Shown: positions 17,178-26,614, numbered from the stretch's first letter. The stretch: 64,000 bases of DNA from Hymenobacter sp. YC55 (GCF_029433095.1 NZ_JARNTX010000001.1:3123864-3187863); one strand, 5' to 3'. Notes: generated by a model not told the origin, from the letters alone. Translations and numbers: made by a program.

Positions 17178-17849
17178 TCAGGTTGCATCTGCTGTTTTGG
17201 CTTGTCGGTGCGCGAGTAGTTGGTCACGCAAGGCTGACCCATTGTACACGTTTGCAAAAGATATTTTCTGCTGCTGGCCGTTGCTACGATGCACCAGCAC
17301 GTCGGTCGGCCCGCTTGGTTCTAGGTGGTCCACCTCTGCCCACGTGTAAGAAAATCCGCGCCGGAATGGATGCATCCGACCACTAAACCCGTTGGCGTGT
17401 AGGTGTAGGTGGCGCCGCTCATAAATCCGGGCAATACCGAAAGCCATACCCACATACCAGACGGCCAACGCTGCATACAGCCACGGCAAAACATGAAATT
17501 TGTGCTCTCCGGTACGCAAAGCCGCTTCGTGGTGGCGGTGCCAGATGTGGTAGCCTTCAATGGCGAAAATACCGGCTGCTGCTAGTTCCAACCAAGCAAC
17601 CCGTTCATGGTGGTTCGGGTGTCGGCGCAAATGCTGAATTTCTCGCAGGAGCAATAGTACGTAAGCCGCGCCCACGAGTACTTCCAACCCAAGCAGCAGC
17701 GTGAACGGCTCTTGGCCGGTTATCACTCCGAACACACCACTTAGCAACACCAGCGCCGGCACTACGTGGCTTAGTCCTTTGGCGCGCTCTATACGGGCGC
17801 GGCGCTTATGGTAGAGAGTAATAGGGCCAGTAGCAGACGGATTGTTCAT
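17178..17849 (-). CDS. Hypothetical four-helix membrane protein
   Basis: A 223-residue protein with about four membrane helices: HVVPALVLLSGVFGVITG (~28-45), FTLLLGLEVLVGAAYVLLL (~49-67), VAWLELAAAGIFAIEGYHI (~83-101) and VLPWLYAALAVWYVGMAFG (~119-137). A His/Arg-rich segment follows (RRHLHLHANGFSGRMHPFR), then a soluble C-terminal domain of about 70 residues with YTWAEVDHLEPSG, reminiscent of a PH-like or DUF304-type fold. I do not recognise a specific family. The gene faces the DUF421 pair across the terminator at 17101 and is divergent from the glycogen genes. Confidence 0.72.
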   Translation of the reverse strand: MNNPSATGPITLYHKRRARIERAKGLSHVVPALVLLSGVFGVITGQEPFTLLLGLEVLVGAAYVLLLLREIQHLRRHPNHHERVAWLELAAAGIFAIEGYHIWHRHHEAALRTGEHKFHVLPWLYAALAVWYVGMAFGIARIYERRHLHLHANGFSGRMHPFRRGFSYTWAEVDHLEPSGPTDVLVHRSNGQQQKISFANVYNGSALRDQLLAHRQAKTADAT

Positions 17850-18141
17850 ATGGAAAACACAGCATATTTTCTTGCTTCTGCAATTCTATTTTCCCGCCTG
17901 TAAACCGCCCGAGTACTGCCTTTCCTAACTCGCAGCTTTCTGAACTTACCTCAGTAAATGTCGCTGGATCTACTGTTCCGTTTGCTGCCAGCTGAATGTT
18001 CAACTGGCATCTGCAGCAGCTCAACAACCAGCTGTATATAGTCCAGTACCAACAGATTATAATGCCAAACCCAACAAAAAGCCAACCTTAACAGTAGAAG
18101 ACTCAACCATCGACCTTTAAGGTTGATTTTCTTCTACTCCA

Positions 18142-19959
18142 ATGCTTGATACTGCTCCTCTTTCCGCATCCGTGCTGCAAACCGGCATGGGTGCTTTGCC
18201 ACATACCAACGGCACAACTTTTCGCGTTTGGGCTCCCGCTGCTACAGCTGTATCTGTGGTAGGACCTTTCAACAACTGGGACCATACCACCCACTCACTT
18301 GCCGCCGAAACCGATGGCTATTGGGCTGCTGATTTTCCTGACTTAAAAGTAGGTAACGAATACAAGTTCTGGCTTGATACGCCTTCCGGTGAGTTAACCC
18401 GCAACGACCCCTATGCCCGCGAAGTCACGCATTCGGCTGGCAACTCCATCGTGCCCGACCATAGCTTCGATTGGGAAGACGACCACTTCGATATGCCCGC
18501 CTGGAACGAGCTGGTGATATACGAGCTGCACGTTGGCACCTTCAACGCCCCCAATCCCGAGCAGCCCGGCACCTTCCTCGACGTAATTGAAAAGCTGGAT
18601 TATCTGCGTGAATTGGGCATCAATGCCATCGAGATAATGCCGCCCACCGAGTTTCCGGGCGGACGCTCCTGGGGCTACAACCCCTCGCACCCCTTCGCCC
18701 TCGAAACCGATTATGGTGGACCGCAGGCCTTCAAAGAACTTGTAAAGCAAGCGCACCGCCACGGCATTGCCGTAATCCTGGACGTGGTATATAACCACTT
18801 CGGCCCCGGTGACTTGGACCTCTGGCAATTCGACGGCTGGCAGGAAAACGACGGTGGCGGTATCTACTTCTACAACGATTGGCGCGCCGAAACGCCCTGG
18901 GGCCACAACCGCCCCGACTACGGGCGCGACGCCGTGCGGGCCTACATCCGCGACAACGCCCTGATGTGGCTGGAGGACTACCGCGTAGATGGCCTGCGCT
19001 GCGACTCTATTTCCCACATCCGCAACGTGGATGGCTCGTCCGACCCTACCCGCGACCTGCCCGAAGGCTGGAGCTTGATGAAGTGGATCAACGAGGAAAT
19101 CCGGGACCGGATGCCTTGGAAAATCACCATTGGCGAAGACCTGCAAGGCAACGAGTACATTACCCGCAGCCCTGAAGAAGGCGGGCAAGGCTTTTCCAGC
19201 CAATGGGATGCGGCTTTCGTCAACATTGTGCGTGATGCCATAGTAACACCCAACGACGACGACCGGGACCTGCACCGCGTGGCCGAAACTATTACCGGCA
19301 TCTACAACGGCGATGCGTTTCAGCGCGTCATCTACACCGAAAGCCACGACGAAGTAGCCAACGGCAAAAGCCGCGTAACCGAAGAAATCATGCCCGGCGA
19401 CGCCCACGGCTGGTTCCCGAAGAAGCGCGCAACGCTAGGCGCGGCACTGGTATTCACCGCGCCCGGTATCCCCATGATGTTTCAGGGCCAGGAAATGTTA
19501 GCCGATGGCTACTTCTCCGACGACCTGCCGCTGGAATGGCAGCACGCCGAACAACACGCCGGCTTGGTGCACTTGTACCGCGACCTAATTTCGCTACGCC
19601 GCAACTTGGCCGGCCACACGCGCGGCCTGTTGGGCCAGCACACCGAGGTACACCACGTCAACAACGACGACAAAACGCTGGCGTTCATCCGCCGCGACCA
19701 AAGCGGCCCCGGCGACACCACTATTGTGCTGGCCAATTTTGCTAACCGCACCCACGAGGCCTACACTATTGGCCTGCCCCGCGGTGGTAACTGGCGCGTG
19801 CGGTTCAACTCCGACTGGGAAGGCTACGACGAGGAGTTTGGTAACTTCGAGAGCATGGACACGCAGGCCGAAGAAGGTATTTATGACGACCAGCCGTTCC
19901 ACGGTTCGTTTGGACTGGCGCCTTATTCGGTGCTGATTATCTCGCAGGAGCCCGGATAG
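18142..19959 (+). CDS. GH13 alpha-glucan enzyme, branching-enzyme-like
   Basis: A 605-residue protein with a CBM48-type N-terminal domain (FRVWAPAATAVSVVGPFNNW, ~28-47) and a GH13 TIM barrel. The four conserved regions are DVVYNHFG (~212-219), VDGLRCDSISH with nucleophile Asp288, TIGEDLQGN with acid/base Glu332, and YTESHDEVANG with Asp403. TESHDE and the order of domains match glycogen branching enzymes and maltooligosyltrehalose trehalohydrolase relatives. Its place directly before glycogen synthase favours alpha-1,4-glucan branching, though a trehalohydrolase-like activity is not excluded. A hairpin terminator follows at 19991. The next gene starts 169 bases downstream. Confidence 0.83.
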   Translation: MLDTAPLSASVLQTGMGALPHTNGTTFRVWAPAATAVSVVGPFNNWDHTTHSLAAETDGYWAADFPDLKVGNEYKFWLDTPSGELTRNDPYAREVTHSAGNSIVPDHSFDWEDDHFDMPAWNELVIYELHVGTFNAPNPEQPGTFLDVIEKLDYLRELGINAIEIMPPTEFPGGRSWGYNPSHPFALETDYGGPQAFKELVKQAHRHGIAVILDVVYNHFGPGDLDLWQFDGWQENDGGGIYFYNDWRAETPWGHNRPDYGRDAVRAYIRDNALMWLEDYRVDGLRCDSISHIRNVDGSSDPTRDLPEGWSLMKWINEEIRDRMPWKITIGEDLQGNEYITRSPEEGGQGFSSQWDAAFVNIVRDAIVTPNDDDRDLHRVAETITGIYNGDAFQRVIYTESHDEVANGKSRVTEEIMPGDAHGWFPKKRATLGAALVFTAPGIPMMFQGQEMLADGYFSDDLPLEWQHAEQHAGLVHLYRDLISLRRNLAGHTRGLLGQHTEVHHVNNDDKTLAFIRRDQSGPGDTTIVLANFANRTHEAYTIGLPRGGNWRVRFNSDWEGYDEEFGNFESMDTQAEEGIYDDQPFHGSFGLAPYSVLIISQEPG

Positions 19960-19990
19960 AATTTCTTGCCTGATTGCGCTGCCTAGAACT

Positions 19991-20047
19991 CAGGGTTTTG
20001 TGAGGCTTCCAGATTTTTCTTGGAAGCCCCACGAAACCCTGCTTTTT
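19991..20047 (+). terminator. Hairpin terminator after the GH13 gene
   Basis: The arm at 19991-20011 pairs with 20020-20040 (CAGGGTTTTGTGAGGCTTCC against its near-perfect partner, with a few G-T pairs), followed by CTTTTTATA. It separates the branching-enzyme-like gene from glycogen synthase, so the latter may have its own promoter or be expressed by readthrough. Confidence 0.85.
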
Positions 20048-20128
20048 ATATCCTGTACACTGTAAAGCAACAGTAGGTAAACTCCGCAAGAAACCTAACT
20101 TGCCGCCTTCCACTCTAGCGTCCACCGT

Positions 20129-21967
20129 ATGCAAGTTCCTCCTTCCGCTCCCACCCCCATTGCACCCGATGCCTTACTCGTTGAAGTAGCCTGGGAAGTT
20201 TGCAATCAGGTCGGCGGCATTTACACGGTTATTCGTAGCAAGGTACCGGCCACCATGCAAGGCTGGGAAGACCGTTACTGTTTGCTAGGGCCTTACTTCT
20301 CGCAGCAGGCGCAGGGCGAGTTCGAGGCCTACGACGATTATCAGCTCGATTCTCTCTCCGACCCGTTTGCCGGGGCAGTGCGCCGCATGCGCGAAATGGG
20401 CTACGACGTGTGCCTGGGCGTATGGCTCGTGACGGGCCGGCCACGTACGGTACTCATCAACCCCTACCAGGCGTATCCGCAGCTCGGCCAGATCAAATAC
20501 GACCTCTGGGACCATCACCGTATCCCCACGCCCGACAACGACGACTTGCTGCACCAGGTGGAGGCGTTCGGCCACTTGGCCAAGATATTTTTGCAGGTAC
20601 TGGCCGCCGAAGTGGTGCCGCCGCAGCGGGTAGTGGCCCACTTCCACGAGTGGATGACGGGCGTAGCCATTCCGGGCCTGCGGCGCGACCAGACGCCACT
20701 GCACATCGTGTTTACCACGCACGCTACGCTGCTGGGCCGCTATCTGGCCATGAACGACCCCAATTTCTACGACCACCTTATGCAAGTGGACTGGCTGCCC
20801 GAAGCCCGGCACTTCAACATCGAGACGGCCGTAACGATGGAGCGCGCGGCGGCCCACGGTGCCCACGTCTTTACAACGGTGAGCGAGCTGACGGTGCGCG
20901 AATGTATCTATCTGCTCGACAGAATACCGGATGCCGTGTTGCCAAACGGCCTGAATATCGAGCGGTTTGTGGCGGGGCACGAGTTCCAGAATCTACACCA
21001 GCAGTACAAAGCCAAAATTCACGAATTCGTGATGGCGCATTTTTTCCAGAGCTATTCTTTCGATCTGGACAAGACGCTGTACCTGTTCACGAGTGGCCGC
21101 TACGAGTACCACAACAAAGGTTTCGATTTAACGCTGGAAGCCTTGGCGCGCCTGAATTATCGGCTCCAGCAAAGCGGTTTGGAAGGCAACGTGGTGATGT
21201 TCTTTATCACCAAACGTCCCTTCACCAGCATCAACCCGCTGATTCTGCAAAACCGGGCCATCCTCGACGAGGTACACGAAACCTGCGAGGCTATTGAGCG
21301 GCAGGTAGGCGAGCGGCTGTTCTATGCCGCCGCCGCGTCCACCGACCACCGCCTGCCCGATCTGTCGACTATGGTTGATGATTACTGGAAGCTGCGCTAC
21401 CGCCGTACGCTGCAAAGCTGGAAAACCAACAACCTGCCTTCGGTTATCACGCACAACTTGGTGGACGACAAAAACGACGACATCCTCAATTTTGTTCGCC
21501 AGGCTGGCCTCATAAACCACAAGCACGACCGGGTGAAGATTGTCTATCACCCCGATTTCGTGTCACCTACTTCGCCCTTGTTTGGCATGGAATACGGGCA
21601 GTTTGTGCGGGGCTGCCACTTGGGCGTGTTCCCGAGCTACTACGAGCCCTGGGGCTATACCCCGCTCGAATGTGTGGCCCGCGGCGTACCAGCCGTCACC
21701 TCCGACCTTTCCGGCTTCGGCGACTACGTGATGCAAAACGTGGATGCTCACGAAGACAAAGGCATATACGTGGTGCAGCGCCAGGAAAAGAGCTTCGACG
21801 AGTCGGCTGAAGAGCTAACAGAAATGCTCTGGAATTTCGTGCTCCTCTCCCGCCGCGAGCGAATCATGCAGCGCAACAAGGTGGAGAGCAACTCGGAAAT
21901 CTTCGACTGGAAAAACCTGCGCATTTACTACGACCGAGCTTATACCTTGGCATTAGAGCGGCAGTAA
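20129..21967 (+). CDS. Glycogen synthase, GT3 (eukaryote-type)
   Basis: A 612-residue enzyme. Near the N-terminus LLVEVAWEVCNQVGGIYTVI (~16-35) is the donor-binding KVGG-equivalent of GT3 glycogen synthases, the animal/yeast family, which transfer glucose from a UDP- or ADP-sugar to the 4-OH of a growing alpha-glucan. Other GT3 hallmarks are VAHFHEWMTG, FTTHATLLGRY, FTTVSELT, PNGLNIERF and, near the C-terminus, FPSYYEPWGYTPLEC with VTSDLSGFG. This GT3 form replaces the GlgA (GT5) enzyme in many Bacteroidota. The length fits. It forms a glycogen locus with the GH13 enzyme just upstream. Confidence 0.92.
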   Translation: MQVPPSAPTPIAPDALLVEVAWEVCNQVGGIYTVIRSKVPATMQGWEDRYCLLGPYFSQQAQGEFEAYDDYQLDSLSDPFAGAVRRMREMGYDVCLGVWLVTGRPRTVLINPYQAYPQLGQIKYDLWDHHRIPTPDNDDLLHQVEAFGHLAKIFLQVLAAEVVPPQRVVAHFHEWMTGVAIPGLRRDQTPLHIVFTTHATLLGRYLAMNDPNFYDHLMQVDWLPEARHFNIETAVTMERAAAHGAHVFTTVSELTVRECIYLLDRIPDAVLPNGLNIERFVAGHEFQNLHQQYKAKIHEFVMAHFFQSYSFDLDKTLYLFTSGRYEYHNKGFDLTLEALARLNYRLQQSGLEGNVVMFFITKRPFTSINPLILQNRAILDEVHETCEAIERQVGERLFYAAAASTDHRLPDLSTMVDDYWKLRYRRTLQSWKTNNLPSVITHNLVDDKNDDILNFVRQAGLINHKHDRVKIVYHPDFVSPTSPLFGMEYGQFVRGCHLGVFPSYYEPWGYTPLECVARGVPAVTSDLSGFGDYVMQNVDAHEDKGIYVVQRQEKSFDESAEELTEMLWNFVLLSRRERIMQRNKVESNSEIFDWKNLRIYYDRAYTLALERQ

Positions 21968-21997
21968 AGACTAACTAGCACCGTTTGATTTCATTTA

Positions 21998-22032
21998 AAA
22001 GGCCCGGCTGTATATACAGCCGGGCCTTCTTG
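21998..22032. terminator. Bidirectional intrinsic terminator
   Basis: GGCCCGGCTG at 22001-22010 pairs with CAGCCGGGCC at 22017-22026 (loop TATATA), preceded by AAAA and followed by TTCTTG. It lies between glycogen synthase and the convergent fasciclin gene and can serve both. Confidence 0.88.
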
Positions 22033-22058
22033 TTTCACTCATTTGAGTCTGCCAGTTC

Positions 22059-23099
22059 TTACGGCAGCAGCACCTGGTCAATGATGTACACTACTCCGTT
22101 GGTTGCTAGCACGTTGGCGGTGGCAATATTGGCAGCTGTACCGGTGCCGCCGCGTACAGTAAAGCCGTTGGCCGCCGCTGCCACAGTGATGTTGCCATTG
22201 AGGGTAGCCACGTTGCCGGGCACCAAATCCGATGAAAACACCCGGCCACTGCTCACAATGTGCTTCTGCAGAATGGCAACCAGCGTAGCATCCGGCACTT
22301 GGCTCAGGCTTTGCAAATTAAGCGCCGTCAGCGCCGCCCGGAAGGCTGCATCAGTAGGAGCAAACACGGTGATGTTGGAAGAGTTGCTGGACGCCGCCGC
22401 CAGCAGGGCCGAAGCCGCCGGGCGCTGCAGAGCCTGCAACAACTGCGTGAACTGCGCCGGATTGGCCGCTGCATTAGCAGTTACTATAGCCGCTATAGTT
22501 TGGCTAGGCGGCAGCAGCACGTTGTCGATGGCGTGAATAGTGCCGTTGCTGGCCGCAATATCGGCCGTTACTACCCGCGTGCCCCCGTTTATGGATACGG
22601 TGGTACCCGACTTGGATAGATAGAGCGTGTTATCGTTGACGCCATTCCCGCTGGCAGGCTTGGCGGTAGTAGCGGTGCTAGTCCCGGCGGCAATGTCGGC
22701 GGCTCGCACATTGGCCGCTAGCACATGGTAGAGGAGCACATTGCGGAGGGCCGCAATCTGATTGGCATCCGTCACGGCGTTGATCTTAGCGGCTGAACTG
22801 AAGGCATCGAGAGGGCCGCCGGCCAATTTGGCAAAGGCTGCATTGTTGGGCGCAAACACCGTGAATGGACCCGCACCGCTTAGCGTACCAGCTAAGTCGG
22901 CTTTCGTAACGGCAGCTACCAGAATACTGAAGTCCGCATTTCCTTGGGCTACCTGCACAATGTTTTGCTGCGAACCGCCAGAGGGCGTGTCATCGTCATC
23001 ATCACAAGATGTGACGCCCAAACTGAACGCTATACCTGTGAGCAGCAAACACAACGTCCGTAAAAAGGGAAAGGAGTGGAAAAGGGAAGCTGTTTTCAT
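22059..23099 (-). CDS. Lipoprotein with two fasciclin (FAS1) domains
   Basis: A 346-residue surface protein. The N-terminus is a lipoprotein signal (LCLLLTGIAFSLGVTSC), with the probable lipidated Cys near residue 32 followed by a run of five Asp. Two FAS1 domains follow: the first starts near VAQGNADFSILVAAVTKA and carries GPFTVFAPNNAAFAKL and ALRNVLLYHVL, the second carries ITVFAPTDAAFRAAL and ends with VYIIDQVLLP. FAS1 domains act in adhesion or matrix contact. The Asp run behind the Cys is typical of lipoproteins exported to the surface in Bacteroidota. It converges with glycogen synthase at a shared terminator. Confidence 0.92.
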   Translation of the reverse strand: MKTASLFHSFPFLRTLCLLLTGIAFSLGVTSCDDDDDTPSGGSQQNIVQVAQGNADFSILVAAVTKADLAGTLSGAGPFTVFAPNNAAFAKLAGGPLDAFSSAAKINAVTDANQIAALRNVLLYHVLAANVRAADIAAGTSTATTAKPASGNGVNDNTLYLSKSGTTVSINGGTRVVTADIAASNGTIHAIDNVLLPPSQTIAAIVTANAAANPAQFTQLLQALQRPAASALLAAASSNSSNITVFAPTDAAFRAALTALNLQSLSQVPDATLVAILQKHIVSSGRVFSSDLVPGNVATLNGNITVAAAANGFTVRGGTGTAANIATANVLATNGVVYIIDQVLLP

Positions 23100-23296
23100 T
23101 TGTGTAACTTATGAGGTTAAAAAGTTAAACAGAACGTGAAAACAGAATCAATACCGCTATTTGAATGTTTGCATAAGCACTTATAAAATTTTGTTGTTCA
23201 GCTTTCCTGTTTTTACTTAATTCATGATGCAGATTTAATCAAATTATCAATTTGTCCGTAAGCAGGCCGAGCCCCCTCTGAAAGCAAACTGGATTC

Positions 23297-24166
23297 TTGA
23301 GCCGTAGCAACATACTTTTCCGTTTGCCTACCACCAACCTGCACAAGAAGTGCGCTGCTGCCCTGCTTTTCGCCACAGCCGCCCTTACGGCCGCGGCGCA
23401 CGAGTTCTGGCTGATGCCACCCCAATTTTTTATAGCACCGGGCACTACACTCAACCTGCCCGTTTTTGTGGGTGAAAACTTCACTGGCGAGCGGTGGGCA
23501 GGCAAAAGCCGCCGCGTTACCCAACTGGTACACTACGCGCCAACTGGCCCAGAAGACCTGCTGGCCACAGCTACCACCGCCGATACGCTGCACCCGAACG
23601 TCACGTTTGCGCAGCCCGGTACGCACATGGTGGCTCTTGCGACCAATAATGCTTTTATCACGCTTGAGGCCGAGAAATTCAACGCCTACCTGAAGGAAGA
23701 AGGGCTCGATTATATTTTGATGCAGCGTCAGCAGCAGGGCGCGCTCAACAAGCCAGGCCGGGAAGCCTACAGCCGGTGTACTAAAACATTGGTCCAAGTT
23801 GGTAACCCGGGCGCTTCCGATACTGCACGGGCTTGGAGCCGGCCTACGGGCCTGCCACTAGAACTAGTACCCGAGCAAAATCCGTACACCCTGCGGACCG
23901 GCAGTTCGCTCACTATTCGAGTGCTGGCCGACGGGCAACCCAAGGCCGGCCAATTAGTGCAGGTGTGGCAACGCTCGGTAGGCCAGCCAGTAAAAATTAT
24001 CCGGCTCTATAGTAACCAAAACGGCCGTGTGCTGTTTCGATTAACCAACCCTGGTCAGTTTATGGTAAGTACCGTCCGAATGATGCCTGCCAAGCTGCCA
24101 GAAGCGGATTGGCAAAGTAATTGGAGCACCCTTACGTTCGGTTTCAGGGGAATTTCCAGCCGTTGA
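23297..24166 (+). CDS. DUF4198 domain protein with signal peptide
   Basis: A secreted protein of up to 289 residues. There is no in-frame ATG before the signal peptide and a stop lies upstream, so translation must begin at a non-ATG codon: TTG at 23297, or the TTG at 23324. The signal region is CAAALLFATAALTAAAHEF, with cleavage near AAA-HEF. The mature N-terminus HEFWLMPPQFFIAPG and VGENFTGERWAGK are characteristic of DUF4198, a family of periplasmic proteins often found next to nickel or cobalt uptake genes; no such genes are seen here. GSSLTIRVLADGQPKAGQLV is the beta-sandwich part. Confidence 0.82.
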   Translation: MSRSNILFRLPTTNLHKKCAAALLFATAALTAAAHEFWLMPPQFFIAPGTTLNLPVFVGENFTGERWAGKSRRVTQLVHYAPTGPEDLLATATTADTLHPNVTFAQPGTHMVALATNNAFITLEAEKFNAYLKEEGLDYILMQRQQQGALNKPGREAYSRCTKTLVQVGNPGASDTARAWSRPTGLPLELVPEQNPYTLRTGSSLTIRVLADGQPKAGQLVQVWQRSVGQPVKIIRLYSNQNGRVLFRLTNPGQFMVSTVRMMPAKLPEADWQSNWSTLTFGFRGISSR

Positions 24167-24268
24167 TGCAGCCTTTTTAAACCTCTTTCGTTGGTACCTC
24201 AACACGCTGCCAACGAACATTTTTTTGTTACCTTCGCAACTCCCTAAAAACCCCGAACCACCGACGGT

Positions 24269-24643
24269 ATGAAGTACTCGATTGATAAAAAGGAAACGTA
24301 CACGATAATCACGATTGACGAGAAGAAGCTAGATACAACCGTAGCTCCTGACCTGAAATCGGAATTTGTGAAGCTGAATGCCGAAGGCATCAACAACCTG
24401 ATTCTGGACCTCACCAACGTGAAGTATACCGATTCGTCAGGGCTCAGCTCCATTCTGATTGCCAACCGGTTGTGCAACTCTACGGGTGGTTTGCTGGTAC
24501 TCACCGGTCTGCAAGACCACGTGATGAAGCTTATCACCATTAGTAAGCTCGAATCGGTACTGCATATCCTACCCACCGTGGAAGAAGGCATTGACCGCAT
24601 TTTCCTGCACGCCATCGAGCGTGACCTGACCAGCAAGGAATAG
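24269..24643 (+). CDS. STAS-domain protein (anti-sigma factor antagonist type)
   Basis: A 124-residue single-domain protein. The fold starts with YTIITIDEKKLDTTVAPDLK, and NLILDLTNVKYTDSSGLSSI (~50-69) carries the serine phosphorylated in SpoIIAA/RsbV proteins (DSSGL). Such proteins bind and release partner-switching anti-sigma kinases. No kinase or sigma gene is adjacent. The sequence TACCTTCG at 24229-24236 could be a -7 promoter box, but no TTG lies at the usual distance. Downstream lie two nested hairpins before ribonuclease Z. Confidence 0.88.
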   Translation: MKYSIDKKETYTIITIDEKKLDTTVAPDLKSEFVKLNAEGINNLILDLTNVKYTDSSGLSSILIANRLCNSTGGLLVLTGLQDHVMKLITISKLESVLHILPTVEEGIDRIFLHAIERDLTSKE

Positions 24644-24660
24644 AGTTTAAAGGTATTAGT

Positions 24661-24805
24661 TGTTGGTTGTCAGTTGTCAGGTTCCCGTAACTGACAACAG
24701 GCAACCAATTTGCTTTATATGGTTGGATGGCTGCATGGTTGAATTGTTAAATGGCTGACCGTTCAAACGGCTCGTTGAACAGGCAGCCATTTAATAATTC
24801 AACCA
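24661..24805. repeat. Two consecutive inverted repeats between the STAS and rnz genes
   Basis: The first hairpin pairs 24663-24680 with 24691-24708 (15 of 18 matching, around GTTGTCAGTTGTCAG). The second pairs 24736-24757 with 24784-24805 (21 of 22 matching), with GTTCAA/TTGAAC-type pairing inside its loop. Neither has a clear terminal T run. The second arm ends 14 bases before the rnz start codon. A related TTGTCAGTTGT sequence occurs at 26616-26632 before trpS. Confidence 0.8.
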
Positions 24806-24818
24806 TTCATCAATTTAC

Positions 24819-25730
24819 ATGGAGTTTGAGCTGAAAATTTTGGGTAGCGCGTCGGCGACGCCTTTTCTCGACCGGCACCAAACGGCGCAGGTACTAACCG
24901 TGGGCAACGCGCAGTACCTGATTGACTGCGGCGAAGGCACTCAAAGCCGCCTGATGGAGTACAAGCTACGCCATCAGCGCATCCAAACCATTTTCATCTC
25001 CCATCTGCACGGCGACCATTACTTCGGGTTGTTTGGCTTGCTCGGCACCATGCACCTCAACGGCCGCACCGAGCCGCTGCAACTCTTTGGCCCCAGCGGC
25101 CTCGATGAAGTGTTGACCATGCAGTTCCGGCACTCGTTTACGCAACTGAGTTTCGAGCTGAATTTCACGGTCGTTGATACCACGCAGCACGCCTTGGTTT
25201 ACGAAGACAAGCACGTAACGGTGCACACGCTGCCCATGCGGCACCGAATTCCGTGCTGTGGCTATCTGTTTCGGGAATTGCCCAAGCGGCGGCCTTTGGT
25301 CAAAGAGAAGTTACCGTCTGGCCTCACCCCCGCCCAGCTCACGGGTCTTACGCTCGGCGAAGACGTGCTAGACGAAGTCGGCAACGTACTGATCCGCAAC
25401 CTCGACGTAACCACTGAGCCCAAACCGCCCCGCAGCTACGCCTTCTGCTCCGACACGCTTTACACCGAAAGCCTCGCCGACTTAGTGCACGGTGTCGATT
25501 TGCTGTATCACGAGGCTACTTTTCTGGATGAGATGCGCGACCGGGCCCAGACTACGCATCACTCCACGGCTCGCCAGGCTGGCTTGCTGGCTCGCCGGGC
25601 TCAAGTGCAGCGCCTGCTCATCGGCCATTTTTCCAGCCGCTACCGCGACCTAACGCCCCTGTTGATGGAGGCTCAAACCATGTTTGAATGGACTGAGCTA
25701 GCTACGGAAGGCTTAACGGTGAGTGTGTAA
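24819..25730 (+). CDS. rnz: Ribonuclease Z
   Basis: A 303-residue metallo-beta-lactamase-fold endonuclease that removes 3' trailers from tRNA precursors. It starts MEFELKILGSASATPF, as usual for the short bacterial form. The zinc motif is IFISHLHGDHYFGL (~60-73), and further ligands are in FCSDTLYTE (~209-217), LLYHEATF (~228-235) and IGHFSSRY (~268-275), with HHSTARQAG as the conserved late His motif. The length is typical. The start codon sits right after a strong inverted repeat. Confidence 0.94.
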   Translation: MEFELKILGSASATPFLDRHQTAQVLTVGNAQYLIDCGEGTQSRLMEYKLRHQRIQTIFISHLHGDHYFGLFGLLGTMHLNGRTEPLQLFGPSGLDEVLTMQFRHSFTQLSFELNFTVVDTTQHALVYEDKHVTVHTLPMRHRIPCCGYLFRELPKRRPLVKEKLPSGLTPAQLTGLTLGEDVLDEVGNVLIRNLDVTTEPKPPRSYAFCSDTLYTESLADLVHGVDLLYHEATFLDEMRDRAQTTHHSTARQAGLLARRAQVQRLLIGHFSSRYRDLTPLLMEAQTMFEWTELATEGLTVSV

Positions 25731-25872
25731 CCGCGCAAGAAACTAGCAAGCTTCGCTCAGCATCTATGCGCTGGAAAACGCTACGGCTACAGTTGAGCAT
25801 TATTTTCGTAGCGTTGCCTCGGCAAGAAGAGGCTAGACTACGCTTGGCGGCTAGATTTTTATATCAAATAGT

Positions 25873-26610
25873 ATGTCTCACAAGAAGCAGCAGCTTTACC
25901 TGGTCCTGAGCGGCATTTTCATTGTAAATGCGCTGTTGGCGGAAATAATTGGGGTGAAGATATTTTCGGTGGAAGCTCTGCTGGGCTTGCCCGGCAACCT
26001 CACGGCCGGGGTGCTGATCTGGCCTGTGGTATTTGTCACCACTGATATTATCAACGAGTATTTCGGGCGGGCCGGAGTGTTGCGCGTGAGCTACCTTACG
26101 GTGGCGCTGATTTTGTTTGCCTTCGTCGTGATTTACGCCACCACCAAGCTCCCTCCCGCCGCATTCTGGCTGGACGTGAACAAGACGGATGCGCAAGGAC
26201 GGCCTTTCAACATCGATTTCGCTTATCAAAGCATATTCCGGCAGGGCTTGGGTATTATCACCGGTTCCATCACCGCGTTTGGGATTGGGCAAGTACTGGA
26301 TGCTACCGTTTTCCAAGCTATACGGCGCGCTACCAAAGGCCGCTACGTGTGGCTGCGCGCAACCGGCTCCACGCTTATCTCGCAGCTTGTCGATTCGTTT
26401 GTGGTGCTCTATGTGGCCTTCTACTTGTTCGGCAACTGGACACTGGATCAAGTGCTGAGCGTGGCGAACACGAATTACTGGTATAAATTCGCTGCTGCTA
26501 TCCTGCTCACGCCGGTGCTTTACCTCGCCCATTTCCTGATCGACCGGTATCTGGGCGAAGAAGCTACCACCGAGCTGCAGCAGGAAGCTGCTGCCAATGT
26601 CAGCGTATAA
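25873..26610 (+). CDS. Queuosine precursor transporter (VUT family)
   Basis: A 245-residue membrane protein with about six helices. NALLAEIIGVKIFSV (~19-33), then GVLIWPVVFVTTDIINEYFG (~47-66) is the signature of the VUT/YhhQ family, which imports preQ0 or preQ1 for queuosine in tRNA. TITGS-like and IRRATKGRYVWLRATGSTL, followed by SQLVDSFVVLYVAFYL, complete the family pattern. The gene lies between tRNA-related genes (rnz before, trpS after), which suits a tRNA-modification role, although all three are separated by over 90 bases. No preQ1 riboswitch was recognised upstream. Confidence 0.9.
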   Translation: MSHKKQQLYLVLSGIFIVNALLAEIIGVKIFSVEALLGLPGNLTAGVLIWPVVFVTTDIINEYFGRAGVLRVSYLTVALILFAFVVIYATTKLPPAAFWLDVNKTDAQGRPFNIDFAYQSIFRQGLGIITGSITAFGIGQVLDATVFQAIRRATKGRYVWLRATGSTLISQLVDSFVVLYVAFYLFGNWTLDQVLSVANTNYWYKFAAAILLTPVLYLAHFLIDRYLGEEATTELQQEAAANVSV

Positions 26611-26614
26611 ATCT

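Noticed and set aside
25731..25872. Possible preQ1 riboswitch before the queuosine-precursor transporter
   Set aside because: The leader has a small hairpin (AACGCTAC with GTAGCGTT, about 25777-25815) but none of the conserved loop and A-rich tail sequences of known preQ1 classes could be found.
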